Positions 22,796 to 33,659 of a stretch of 64,000 bases of DNA are shown one piece after another. The DNA is from Hexactinellida sp. DTS-2022. Lineage: Eukaryota; Porifera; Hexactinellida. The notes under the pieces were generated by a model. The model searched no databases. It saw nothing but the letters and a program-made list of their open reading frames with translations, and was not told the origin of the DNA. Where the stretch lies: assembly GCA_028753945.1 (NCBI GenBank), contig JAPNXP010000008.1, positions 2,542,001 through 2,606,000 of the forward strand, read 5' to 3'. Within the stretch, counting starts at the first letter, position 1; each line of letters begins with the position of its first letter. Made by a program: the position numbers and the translations under genes.

Positions 22796-23973
22796 CCAGA
22801 TCTGCATTACAACCAATAAAAGCTTGTCCATTGAATTGAACTTGAGGTTGGAGATACATTTCATAAAGTATATAGCTATGTCATTGCCAATAAAGTATAT
22901 ATTACGTAGACATTGAAGGGCTTGACAGTTGTCAATCAAGGCAGACTTAAGTTTACGCAGGAGTGAATTGCTTGGGAGAGGAATGTATTTTTCAAGAAAA
23001 TTATAGGATGAATTCGAAGTATACCTCAACATCAGATAAAACTGCACAACTTGGGATGAGTACTTCTGTCTACCGCAAGGGCTATAATAACAAAGTCAAA
23101 GTAGTTCTTTAATAACATCAACATCAAAGTCTGAGTGAAAATTCCGACAGTAATTTGGTAAATTTTCGAGAACATCTAGATGGGTTAATTTATGACCAGT
23201 AGTCACTTGGATTTAATTTGATAGAAGAATGGGAAATCCATCATAACTCAGTTTAAGATGGAAGTCTGTGTAGATTGTAATACGTGTACATTCCTTTACA
23301 GATGCCACACCAGAACAGATAACGAGATGGTAAGGAGTAACAAATTCTTCTTCGATGAGTAGTTTAAAGTCAACAAACTCTGGAGCTTGTCGGGGGAATT
23401 CAACTACATCTAGGAATTGCCTAAATCTGAATTTTACCTCGAAGAAAGAAATTTCGTCTTGCTGGAAGATACGTATTTGGTGGCGGACGTGATATAGTTG
23501 GAACGCTAGCCTGGCTCTTAGGGATTGATTCAGGATGAATAGTGGAAATAGGGTCTAAGTGGTATTTCAATCTAGTAAGATTCTTAGCAGTAAATTTTAG
23601 GTAGGTTGGCTCAAAGTTGCGTGAACAAATCTGTCACTTCATAATCTGCTGGTCTATTGAGAAAGAGTAACATTTAGCAATAAGTTCTGTGGTCTCGAGG
23701 GAACCTGAAACGAGGATAATCTGGTCCATAACTAGTTGAATGAAATATGTCGAAACTATAAATGGAATGTTAACACATTCCTCGGTTGCCAGGGAAATGC
23801 CTATTTCTTAAAATGAGCCATAACTCAAAAACTATCTATTTAGGTATACTATGCTAGTACTGATCTATCCGCAATTGGTAACTTCCTATTCATTGATAAT
23901 ACATTTAATAGGCATAACTTCAATTATCTTTGAGATAATGAGATTATTAGCACTTAATTATTTATATGGTAAA

Positions 23974-24225
23974 CATGGGCGGCGCCAGAGGGGGGAGGGG
24001 GAAGCCTCCCCCCTTAGTTATAAATCCTGCCCCCCAACAGGGGGGAGCATAATTTAGGGTATTATATAGTTAATGTCATATCTGATAACATTTCTAGTGG
24101 CTCGAATGTCTAAAATTTTTAGCTCGCTAGCTACGCTTGATTTTCATCGATAACTTACATATTATTACCGTATATGTCGAATAGAATCCCGACCCTCGAA
24201 TAATCGCCCCCCCCCCCCCCCCCAA
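23974..24225. repeat. Truncated GGCGGCGCCAG-type MITE end and partial CCGTAT-type MITE
   Basis: GGGCGGCGCCAGAGGGGGGA at 23978 matches the ends of the MITE family at 2908 and 43040, but no right end was found. At 24166-24225 a fragment 'TTACCGTATATGTCGAATAG' with CGAATAATCGCC and a long C run resembles one end of the TA-flanked MITE at 16376. Confidence 0.55.
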
Positions 24226-24349
24226 CAAATTAGCAAATGATTTATTTACCACTGCCCAGAGTTAAGATTTTTTCATCTATAAATTTTATTATATTTATTA
24301 AAGTCGGTTATCTAACGACATTAATAAATATAATATAATTGCATTAAAT

Positions 24350-24770
24350 AGCACTAGCGCGCTTCGCGGCAGAAGACAACCACACACCAACCGCTTCTCG
24401 GTTGGTGTGTGGTTTATATACTTCTAACATTGATTATAAAGTATAAATAGGCCTAAAATATTCAAATTTACAATGTGAATTTTAGTGAATCCGTCATCAT
24501 GCGACAATGAGTAAGCATATTGGCAATCTGGTGGTACCAAGGTCTCAGCATCATTAATCTACATGTTCTATCAAATTTTCAGATTGATAATTATCCCTAA
24601 GAGGGCGCGAATTATGTGCGATTAAGTGAATTTTCAAGGTTCTCGAGATGTGACAATGACGTCATAACTTGTCGAGGTGTAAGAAACAACCGAGATGCGG
24701 TTGTTGTGTGGGGTACCACACATCGCGAAGCGACCAAGCAAGCGTAGCGCGCTAGAACACAAGATAAAAT
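24350..24770. repeat. Hairpin-rich dispersed repeat (CGCTTCGCG and GTCGAGGTGT blocks)
   Basis: This contains GCGCGCTTCGCGGC (24357-24370), a hairpin with arms CCACACACCAACCG around TTCT (24390-24423), and a CACATCGCGAAGCGACC motif near 24717. The block 'GACGTCATAACTTGTCGAGG' (24658-24677) recurs at about 37365-37388 in similar context. It belongs with the GC-hairpin family at 4640 and 33050; the element type is not settled. Confidence 0.45.
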
Positions 24771-26027
24771 AAAATAAGCCAAAAATTATTTTATAAAATC
24801 TCAGAATATTGCTGTACCAGTTGCAATAGCACATCCATGGTTGACTGGTACCAGCGTTTCAAAATACCATGCAACAGGCCTATAAACGAGTGCTTTGGAT
24901 AAGCTACAATTGTATAACTATATTTGAAACTGTGATGGGTCAATGGGTAATGGGTCACCAATGTTGATCCAGGGTCCACTCTGAGCCTATGTAACAATTT
25001 ACAATACAGACTAAATACTCGAGTTGATAGTAAAACAATCTACTATAATACTGTTATTACATATAGTGGTATTTATAATCAAGACCAAGACAAGACCAAA
25101 AATATTACAGAATAAAATCTCATGTGGATCTATAAAACATTAGTTTATCCCTTCTACCATCTATCTTTATCATGTGGATCTGTAATGATCATCTCTCAAT
25201 AGTTATAAACAATCGATCATTGTTAATTATCTAAAGAACATGTCTGGTCTATGGATTGAAATATTTATTTCTCTCTCAGCAACATTAAAATATAGAAAGG
25301 AACGCACATAGTTCTCATAAGCTGAGTGAAACAAACAGTATCGATTAACACATAATGGAACACCTTTGAGTAAATTATCACTCAAGAAACATTTTTATGA
25401 AAGTTATTAGTTCAAATGTGTCCAATTATTTTCAACACCATTTGGATTGTCTGATTTAATTGGATAAAAAATTCAGAACAGCTTAGTTCAACTTGGTGAT
25501 GCTGCATTGTTTTTCACAACACTTATCTTGACTAGCAATAAAGTATAGTGAATTGAATTAATAATTTATGCATAGTTTGTACATTTTTGGCATGATCTAA
25601 TAAACTTTTAACCACATGTTTTCAAATTAACTTCATTGAATTACTTATTATGCACCTAGATAGAATAATTGAATGAAATAATATAATACTTGCAACTTTG
25701 AATGTATTAATTTTACTGAGGTCTGCAAGCCTAGCAACCATAATTGAGATGCAAAACTTATCTGTATTGTAAAAACAATTTTGTTTGTACTATCAATAGT
25801 GTAACTAATTTCATAACCCAGAATTTAGCCTCTGTACATTAAATCATTTATTATGCACATGAAATTTTTGGTTAGCAAATTACTTAATTAACTACAACTA
25901 CCTTTGCCATCGCAATAACAATATATGCAAATATTTACGCACAATTTAAAAGGCACAGGTTTAAATTATTTATTATGAGTATTATTTGAGCTAAGGAGTT
26001 TACCATAACAATTGAAATGGGAATTGA

Positions 26028-26443
26028 ATAATTTGCAGGGTTGATAAAAATCATGATTTTTTTAAAAAAATCAAAAAAATCCGATTTTTTTGATTTAAAT
26101 CAGATTTTTTTGATTTAAATCAGAATTTTGATTTTAATTGTTTTTTTTTGCAATCTATATCACACTGGCGTATATTATTTGGCTAATAGATTAATTACAT
26201 TGTTAATGACTCATTATCAATGTAATTTGACTCATTATCAATGTATTTTCTTTTCTTTTCGCAAAAAACAATAGACATAAATAATCTGATTTAAATCAAA
26301 AAAGTCCGACTTTTTTGATTTAAATCAGACTTCTTTGATTAAAATCAGATTTTTGATTAAAATCATGATTTTTATTAATAAAAATCATTGATTTAAATCA
26401 TGATTTAAATCAATGATTTAAATCAAACAACCCTGATAATTTG
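26028..26443. mobile_element. hAT-type MITE, 400 bp, duplication ATAATTTG
   Basis: The element at 26036-26435 has ends CAGGGTTG and CAACCCTG. Flanks are ATAATTTG at 26028-26035 and 26436-26443. Most of the interior is TTTAAATCA/TGATTTAAA palindromes around an unrelated central block. A truncated sister is at 16918-17224. Confidence 0.9.
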
Positions 26444-26677
26444 TAAGCATAATACCCAAAAATAAATTACATCAGATTCAGGGGTTTATCTAGGTGCCAG
26501 CCAGGAACTTTTAAGGGTGAGCCAGGCATCGGTTGAGGTGCAAAAGTGCTTGCAGTGTAATTAGATTCAGGTGCCAGGGGGGATATTCACTAAACTTCTA
26601 AAAACTTAAACTTAAACTTAAACTAAGAAAAAACTTAGTTTTGCTTCAAAACTTAGCTTGATCTAAGTTCAAACTAA

Positions 26678-26684
26678 GTTCATG
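26678..26684. repeat. Target-site duplication GTTCATG (left) of the P element
   Basis: Identical to 30127-30133 on the other side of the 32-bp terminal repeats. Extending to 8 bp gives one mismatch (A versus T). Confidence 0.93.
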
Positions 26685-29600
26685 CATAGCCTACTCTATA
26701 TAAGGCCTGACTACTAACGAACCATGGATGCGTTAGTAGATGGCTTGTCTTCAATTATACTAATATTACTAGTAGTTAAATATTCCAAGATTTTCCTGTT
26801 CTGAAGTTGAAATATAGTAAATAATGTCACAAGTAACTGATATATGTTTTAATAACATTCTTTATCAACTATATAATAAACATTACATACAAAAGACAAT
26901 TATAAGAATACTGACAAAACATCAGAAAGTAGTTGAAACATTTCTTAGACTGTACTGCCGAATTCTAAACTAACACATAAAATTAAATAAAAAATAGAGA
27001 TTAACATAAATAATGGTTACTACAAATTGAGGTAATCTTTTTAAACAGGAAGAATTATTGGTTAAACTTTTTCAATTTACGTTTCTCACAATTTTTAGTA
27101 ATGACCATAGAATTATAGTTCTTGACCTTATTCGCAATGAAACAGTTAGCCGCAACAAATACAAGTTTCCGTAGAATATTATGTTTAAGAATCCTACATT
27201 TAGGACAACTAGATATCCACACATCAGAATCACAACTATCCTCTGTGTAAATTATAGCAAGCTCAACCAAGATATTCCTAGCTGGCCCATCAACAAGTAT
27301 TGTCATTAACTGACGATCATTTTCGATAGCAGAAAATAACTTCCAAAGAGTAAGAATAGACTCGAAGACAGGCTCAGAAGGATATTTAAGAGAACCACGG
27401 TCTGTTAACTCTAAAAGTTAAAAATCTGATTGAGAGAGACCATCGATGAGTAATGTCTTATCAATTGTTCGAAAATTCAAACAAATATCACAGTTTTGAG
27501 ATCGTTTAAGGTACTGATGCGTGGAATAACCAGCAATAAAGGCTAGAGATTGGATAACTTGATTACTACAATGTATGGTTGAGAGATCGGGAATGCCATT
27601 TAAGAATGGCTCCAAGCAGAACTGATCGTTGTTATTATCGCTTGGAGATGAAAATGACTGGATAAAGGTGTGAATTGATTGTTGGCTAGATAGATGTTGG
27701 CTTGAGAACATACTTAAGATACTAGAAACCTTAATCCGGCGTTCAGTCTCAAGAATTTGCAGGTAGGAAATATGATAATTAGAGCCAGACATCATTCGGT
27801 AAAGTCCAAAGTGATGTTCTAATGGATCTGTTTGTAAAAATGAAGTCAATAAGTAATCAAAATCACAACAGCCAGTTAGATAGTTAGTAATCTCTTGTAA
27901 AGCAATACACGCATGCCTAAAGCTAGTAAAAGTCTGTTTGGTTAATTTCCCAACTTTGGGGGCCAAAGCCTGCCAAGCATCCAGCCAAAAGACCATTTTA
28001 GTTAGAAAAGCAAATCGATCGTCATTATAAGTCAAAGGTCGACATAAATCATCGTTCAAACGGATGTCCTTATATGGTGTATTTACATTAAATATTTTCC
28101 AGACACTAAGAATAATACTCACAAATTCTGATGTACAATTTTGGTATTGTTGATCACGCTGTTCATTCTGTACTTTTAATCCAGCACATGTCAGTTCGTT
28201 GATGACCTTTAAAACTAATTTCACATTTTGACGTTCAATGCTTGAAGGATAACATGATTTTACCGTCAAATGAGGAGCAAGTTTAGCTAAACTCTCGCGC
28301 ACAGAATTATAAAGAAGTCGTACATCCTCAAAAGATGCTGAACAAAGTGAAAGTGGAAAACTACAACAATCAACTTTAAAATTTCCTAGGTCGGGGAATT
28401 CAAACGTTTTGTTATAATTTTTCTGATTAAGCCAGTTGTTACGAATACTTTTAAGTATGTGTACGAAGTCAAAAGTGAGGAAAAGTTTCCTGTCTTCATC
28501 ATATGGGTGTGGAACTTGTGTTTCTAACTTGCCATTGGGTGAAAAAAGTTTAAAAATATTCACGTTTAAAGGGTAATTGTCTATTGAAATAACTTGCACC
28601 CGTAAACCACAATTTTCAAGATATAAAATGCAGGATTTAATAATTGGGAATATTCTTCCAGCAGTTATTGATCCACACGGAAGTAAACGAACGATGCTAG
28701 ACCATTTTTTATGCAAACTTGAAACCATTATCGCAAAAACAGTCTTTGTCGGATCTTCCGGGGTTAAATTTGAGGCAAAAATCCTACCACCCTTGTAAGA
28801 AATATCAGATTTTATATGTATTTCATCCATTTGAATTATTACATTTTTTGTTCTTGAGAAAAAAAGGATGTAGCCTGAATAAGATAGCTAGTGAATTCAT
28901 TTTCAAGGCCAAATGAAGAATAAAGTTTTTCTAAAGTGTGGTAATGTGGAAGAGATATATAGTCTAAACTTTGGAGGTAGTTATAACAAGAAGGTGAAAT
29001 TAGATGAGTTTTTAACGCAATAATTTGTGTAATTACATTGTATCTACGTCTTGTTTTGGGAATAAAACAATTCTCAAGCTGACACATAATAAATTGAAGT
29101 CGACCTAGATCGAGAAACTTCGTACTTGTACTGTCGTCGCAATTGCTAACTAATGACAAATCATTCACTATTTCTTGAATATGCTCTTTAGATCGGGTTA
29201 GATGAAATGAACGTTTGGAATCACTTCCCTTGTGTGTAAATATAAGAGCAATTTCACACAAAACTGTTTCAACTTGTCGAATATCATTTATGCTGTGAAG
29301 TGACAATGAAATATTTTTGCCATATACAAAGGCAGCTGTGTTTAAACTCGAGTCAATATTTAGATACATGTTGGCAGAAACAGTATGATTGACAATTTCA
29401 ATGTGGACAAAGTTAACACAATGGTCGTTGGGAGATAATATAGACCAATTAACAGGTATAGAAATTAAATTCAACTTATCCTTTAGATCATGTATCGTTC
29501 TGACATTATACTTCTCTTTCTCTTCTTCTTCAGACTGTAAGCTAAGATGCAGAGCCTGGTTTATGAAATCTTCCTCTTTTGAGTCGAATGACAGACGAGT

Positions 29601-30126
29601 TCTCTTAGAACTGGAACTAGAATAGTAAGATGGGCACCCAGGTAGTAAACTAGGAATGGCACCTTCTCTGAGCATTGGCCTGGCGCGGGGAATTTCTGTG
29701 AATGTTCCGTCTCCGCTTGGAACTTTGTGGGTAGACAAGATATCCTCCTCGTGAAAATGCTTCAAACACACATACACTGCCTTCAGATGACAAATATCTT
29801 CTCTGTGAAGAGCTCGTATCCATGCATGTCTCAAGTCTGGAGGATTTTCAGGCATCTTGAAAGTGGGAATATGTTCCTCTTTAGAATAATTAATTTTGCA
29901 CCCGGGTGCTGAACAACTGTTCGGCATTTTGAGAAAATAAGCTACTTAGTTAAATAAAATATCAAAGTCAATAGGTGGTAACGAAACAATATTTAAACCT
30001 GATGGTTGGTTATTATCAAAACTAATAAAAATAAAAGTTATGGTTAATTTTTATCTCCCATCTACTAGTGCATCCCTGGTGCCGAAATTTAAAGTAGTAG
30101 TCAGGCCTTATATAGAGTAGGCTATG
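26685..30126 (-). mobile_element. P element, 3442 bp, 32-bp perfect terminal repeats
   Basis: Perfect 32-bp inverted repeats, starting CATAGCCTACTCTATATAAG, lie at 26685-26716 and 30095-30126. An internal inverted repeat pair, GGATGCGTTAGTAGATGG (about 26725) and its near copy around 30061-30078, follows. The known Drosophila P element also has 31-bp ends starting CA with an ATAAGG motif plus shorter internal repeats. The target duplication GTTCATG lies at 26678-26684 and 30127-30133 and is only 7 bp. The element lies inside the Harbinger element's subterminal repeats. Its single gene (minus strand) has two inactivating changes. Confidence 0.95.
27055..29927 (-). pseudogene. P-element transposase, THAP type, with one frameshift and one stop
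   Basis: The enzyme would cut and rejoin the ends of its element in the nucleus. The start ATG at 29927 opens an N-terminal THAP zinc finger: Cys5, Cys10, Trp36, Cys54 and His57 in the C2CH pattern. A region with RRRYNVITQIIALKTHLI follows, then the RNase-H-like core. Landmarks are MDEIHIKS (first Asp), ISIDNYPLNVNIF (second Asp), FDFVHILKSIRNNWLN and DPLEHHFGLYR (Glu). The C-terminus has CDICLNF and CPKCRILKHNIL. The frame breaks at a run of six T (28844-28849, plus strand): seven would restore it. A second lesion is an in-frame TAA at 27418-27420, after QSDF and before LLELTDRGSLKYPSE. Otherwise roughly 950 codons are open, within the size range of THAP9-like proteins. The reading frame needs no intron, unlike the copy at 4051-4447. 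Confidence 0.93.
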
Positions 30127-30133
30127 GTTCATG
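30127..30133. repeat. Target-site duplication GTTCATG (right) of the P element
   Basis: Copy of 26678-26684, directly outside the right terminal repeat. Confidence 0.93.
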
Positions 30134-30964
30134 TTTAAGTTTAAGTTTTGTCTTAAACTTAGCTTTTGATTAAACTTAAACTTAAACTAAGTTTTTGCGT
30201 CCAGTCAGAAGCAGACTCAACTTGATAATGTGCTACTTTTTGTATCTGATGGCAGGAATAAATATAATTTTAGAGCTTTGCAACAATTCGTACTATCTCC
30301 CAACATAGTGTACACTTAAAATAAGAACATGATGAAGTGAGTTTCGCATAATTATTGATTAAATATGGTTGGGCTAGGATGTTGCGATAGTATTGTTTTG
30401 CAATCAATTCGCAATACATCGTCAGGATAGTAGTAGCTACAATGGTGCTGCATAATTGTTGCATCGATCATAAGCTACAATGGCAGATAGATACAATTGA
30501 GTATGAAGATCCTATAGTAGAAGGTAATATTGCAAAAGATAGTTATCCGGGTGATACATCAACAATTAATGGAAGTATTGTTCGCCAGTCAGTCATTACA
30601 AAATATTTTGATTATTATTAGGTTTTATAGTATAAACCTACAATGATTATAATTGATATACATTATGTATAGTCTAAATATTAAGATTATAAAATAATCA
30701 TTAGTTTGAAAATGATGAGGGTGGGGAGGAATGAAGGAGTGAAAATAACCGTGAGGATTAGTGGGAGGTGGTAGTGTGGAAGGAGCAGTTTGAAAAGGTG
30801 GTAAAGTAGGCTGTATTTTATAAAATTGTTGGATATCATTTTATTTTAATTAGATACTACAGCTTCTAAGAGATCCATCACTCGATCCAAAACTCGATTT
30901 AACTTGGTATCTATACTTCTCAATACAACCAGCTTATCCTGTTCACTTTGCAAAATATCATTCT

Positions 30965-31360
30965 TTACCGAGTGAGTAAAGCAACATTATCGTCAAATAA
31001 TTTTCTTTTTCTACGTGGTTTGATGTCTCTATCTGTAACACTGCAGATGGGCATCTCAGATTCACTCAAGGGACTGATTGGCGATAAAAGGGAAAGATAA
31101 ATGCCTGACGCCACACCATATAAGAATTCATTCCCCTTAAAACTTTTGATCTTAAGCTCTATTTCTGATAAATTTCCTTCAGGGGACCCACCTCCTGTTT
31201 TACGGTTGGAGGACAACTTGTCGCTTATAATCGGTTTGTGCTTGGCTAGTATGTTAGACCACTTCTTAGATACATCATCTTTGGTCGTAGCTGTTCCATG
31301 AGCCTGTGTAAGCTTTTGGCGATATATTCCCAGATGTTAACTTTCTCTTAACTGGTGAGA
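30965..31360 (-). pseudogene. Harbinger Myb/SANT-like accessory protein remnant
   Basis: Reading on the minus strand, HGTATTKDDVSKKWSNILAKHK and then IISDKLSSNRKTGGGSPEG precede a C-terminal part with KPRRKRKLFDD, a basic nuclear-localisation-like stretch, and a stop at 30965. The KKWSN.LAKHK segment and GGG turn are typical of the trihelix/Myb-like second protein of Harbinger transposons, which brings the nuclease to the nucleus and to the element's ends. The N-terminal third is in another frame or missing, so it is not intact. It lies downstream of the HARBI1-type gene on the same strand. Confidence 0.7.
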
Positions 31361-31559
31361 GAAGAACTTAGACTCTTAGAGCACCGAAGAGATTTGGTTA
31401 ATCTCTTGAACTAAGTCTACTAATAATGCTATCTCATCGGCTGGAAAATTTCTTGGCACGAGTTTTCAAAGACAACGGAAATGACAGAGTGCAACAGATA
31501 TTGTAAGTTGGGATAAAATTATTTACTCTTTAGCATCGAAAATTAGTTTTTAGATATTT

Positions 31560-32410
31560 GCCATATCAGGATTCAAATCTTGTTACCCTCTCCGGGGTGA
31601 AACAGAGAGTCCCTCCAGTTTTATCCATAGATCGCTATCTACTCTTCCAAACCCCAAAAAGCGCATTCAATAGTTTTTCGAGATTTCAGAAAAGCTCTAT
31701 TTCAGCGCTTTTCCCTGGCGTGAATGGAGAAATTATTGGTGTAAGGAGGTTAGGCCTTAGTGTATACCCACTGTCGCCGAGGAACCATCCTTTGACAGTG
31801 TATATATCTCCACTAGCAATCCTTCGACTGATACCAGACTGCCTCCAAATAAAGGTATCATGAGTGCAACCAGGCCATTTGGCGACAATATCAATAAATT
31901 TTAAATCGCTATCGCATATTGCTTGGGCATTGATAGAGTGAAAGTTTTTATTGCTGACAAATAGATCTCTTTTACAGGGAGGTGCCAAAATAGGTACATG
32001 TGTGCCGTCAATACTTCCGAGTACAAGTGGAAAGCCATTTAATTCCAAGAATTATTGCTAAATATATAATTGATCAATTTGATTTGGGAAAACTATATAA
32101 TCTCGGGCACAAAAACATAGTTCATCTGTCACTGACCAATACATCGGGAAACTGAAGGCTATGATATCCCATTTGAAGTTGCGACAACCGTTTGAAATGA
32201 ACGGGTGGCGAGAAATTGCAGTGTGACAGCTAATTGTGTTGGGGCTGGAATGGAATGTGAACGAATAGTTGATCGATGAAGGAACGTTAAAACTTTTTCT
32301 TGCAGCTGAACGAAAATATATTTTGTAACTCTGTAACGCGCGATAAATTCTGTATCATCATAAACATCAATTGGATTGAGTCTATCACTAAATACTCTCT
32401 GTCGTGACAA
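31560..32410 (-). pseudogene. HARBI1-type DDE transposase, fragmented
   Basis: Minus-strand pieces in order are as follows. 32159-32410 encodes RVFSDRLNPIDVYDDTEFIA and LQFLATRSFQTVV, the helical N-terminal region. A frame-broken linker contains VTDELC. 31686-32048 encodes FPLVLGSIDGTHVPIL (first Asp), WPGCTHDTFIW and FLGDSGYTL (second Asp). A shifted tail at 31560-31690 has KTIECAF, the Glu motif, and TGGTLCFTPERV. These are the DDE landmarks of PIF/Harbinger nucleases. Several shifts and stops make it non-functional. Confidence 0.88.
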
Positions 32411-32515
32411 ACTTTGTGAAAGATCGAGATCAAGTATTAAGCGAGTGCCATAAAATAAACAATTGAAAGTTGTTTATTGTATGTTGATATAGTGTACAGT
32501 ATATGTATATATCCA

Positions 32516-32700
32516 AGTTTAAGATTAAGTTTGAGTTAGAGTTAAGCTAAAGTTTAAGTTTGAGTTAAGTTTAAGTTTAAGTTTAAGTTTGAGTTTGAGT
32601 TTGAGTTTGAGTTTGAGTTAAGTTTAAGTTTGAGTTTGAGTTTGAGTTAAGTTTAAGTTTGAGTTTTAGTTTGAGTTAAGTTTAAATTTAAGTTTAAGAA
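32516..32700. repeat. TTTAAG/TTTGAG hexamer array, Harbinger right subterminal region
   Basis: The tract consists almost wholly of the hexamers TTTAAG and TTTGAG in direct order, ending at the right terminal repeat. The inverted counterpart (AAACTT) lies inside the left end. Such arrays are candidate binding sites for the element's own Myb-like protein; this role is an inference. Confidence 0.85.
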
Positions 32701-33039
32701 GTTTAGTGACTAACCACCAGGTTGGCGCTTAAATTGGTGCCAGGTGTCTTACCAGATTTTTTCCCAGAAAGTCCTGGATAAATCGCTGTTTGAGTTCGGA
32801 ATTTTTTTGCCTCCTTCAAATAACATCGCATCATTGAATTATACGATTATGTATTATGGCTAACACATTTAGGTTCCGTAAAATTTTACCTCCATTACAA
32901 AGTGCCAGCCAATAAAATACTAGAAAAACTCCGGATCAGGATATATTCATAATCCGGAATCAAATCGTAACTAATGGTAAATTGAGCCAAAACTACTACG
33001 CGAAATGGCAATAAACTTGAGGTATGAGGACACATGTTA

Positions 33040-33350
33040 TTAATAAGCAATTTACTAAACTATGATTTATCCTCTGCATAATAAATGGCATAATGAGGAG
33101 TGTAACGCAGCGAATCAATTATACAATTAATAAAAGCTTAAGCTAATTCTGGTTAGCAAATAGCAATAATGTATTAGTTGACATACATTGGCTCCCAAAC
33201 AGCTACATGCTGAAAGTCACAGGTTTAATATATTTGTTATCAATGATTTTTGATGAGGGTAGGGCGCGTGAGTTAAAGCGCGGCGAGTAACGGCCTTTGT
33301 GAGAGAACGATCAGTCGCGAGGCGACTGAGAGCGAAGGGCTCGTAAATGA
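33040..33350. repeat. Dispersed GC-hairpin repeat (second copy of the 4640-5215 family)
   Basis: It shares 'CTCTGCATAATAA' (33072-33084) and GTGAGAGAACGATC...GAAGGGCTCGTA (33299-33346) with 4640-5215, where the second block is inverted relative to the first. A hairpin of CAGTCGCGAGGCGACTG is at 33311-33327. Confidence 0.45.
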
Positions 33351-33659
33351 AAAAAATGTCTAGTTATTTCTAGAAATATCAAAAAATGCAAATAATAAAA
33401 ACTATAATCAAACTAAAATATCCAATCAGAAAGAACACTAGAGTACTTCAAATGATACATAGTGATGTGCATATTTACCCAAATAATCAAAGACTAATTC
33501 TTTGACTCAACCTACTAATAAAGTGAAAATTTCTAAATTTACAAATAGTAATTGGATAACTAAGATCCCAAAGGTATCAAGTAACGACCCATCACTATTA
33601 ATTGGCGTAGTTTTGATACATTTTTTAAAGTATGATGGATTAACTGCAAATAATGAACT

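Larger units (their letters stand above)
20640..23745 (-). pseudogene. Second P/THAP9-type transposase, heavily decayed, broken by two MITEs
   Basis: Pieces are collinear on the minus strand. A THAP-like end (QICSRNFEPTYLKF) lies at about 23600-23690. RQFLDVVEFPRQAPEFVDF and ICSGVASVKECTRITIYTDF are at 23250-23420. CGRQKYSSQVVQFYLMLRYT, then LPLPS-type SSYNFLEKYIPLPSNSLL, are at 22915-23075. A shifted frame encodes EMYLQPQVQFNGQAFIGCNA near 22800-22860, where the first catalytic Asp seems lost or replaced. Beyond the MITE, ARFQSDPL and RFSQYRQLNGGRFLVSLEEV lie at 21030-21140. The end has VAVFISGYI and CPDCLFFL, plus CCLTLPNTSLHQFVSSAF, at 20680-20930. These are the landmarks of THAP9-like P transposases, of a different subgroup from the other two P elements here. 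Stops and shifts are many. Terminal repeats were not found. Confidence 0.8.
26581..32715 (-). mobile_element. PIF/Harbinger element (about 2.7 kb net) carrying a nested P element
   Basis: The left end reads GGATATTCACTAAACTTCT and the right end, inward, GGTTAGTCACTAAACTTCT. Both continue into subterminal arrays of AAACTT/AAACTC hexamers (26600-26680 and 32516-32695). Inside on the minus strand are a HARBI1-type nuclease remnant (31560-32410) and a Myb-like accessory protein remnant (30965-31360), the usual two-gene layout of Harbinger transposons. Subterminal AAACTT repeats also flank the P element at 30130-30200, showing that the P element landed in the left subterminal zone. The expected 3-bp TWA duplication was not resolved. 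Confidence 0.85.
26471..32785. mobile_element. Possible older hAT MITE hosting the Harbinger element
   Basis: CAGGGGTTTATCTAGG (about 26480) outside the left end of the Harbinger element and CCTGGATAAATCGCTG (about 32773-32788) outside its right end are inverted copies of a CAG-start repeat. Both sides carry GGTGCCAG words. This suggests a MITE of a few hundred bp that was split by the Harbinger insertion. No 8-bp duplication was confirmed. Confidence 0.45.

Noticed and set aside
24207-24224. Run of about 18 C
   Set aside because: Simple homopolymer inside a MITE remnant; length may be an assembly matter.
28577-29912. Plus-strand frames at 28577, 28719, 29389 and 29727
   Set aside because: Antisense shadows of the P transposase.
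32516-32700. Telomere-like TTTAAG/TTTGAG tract
   Set aside because: It is the subterminal array of a Harbinger element, mirrored at the other end; not a chromosome end.
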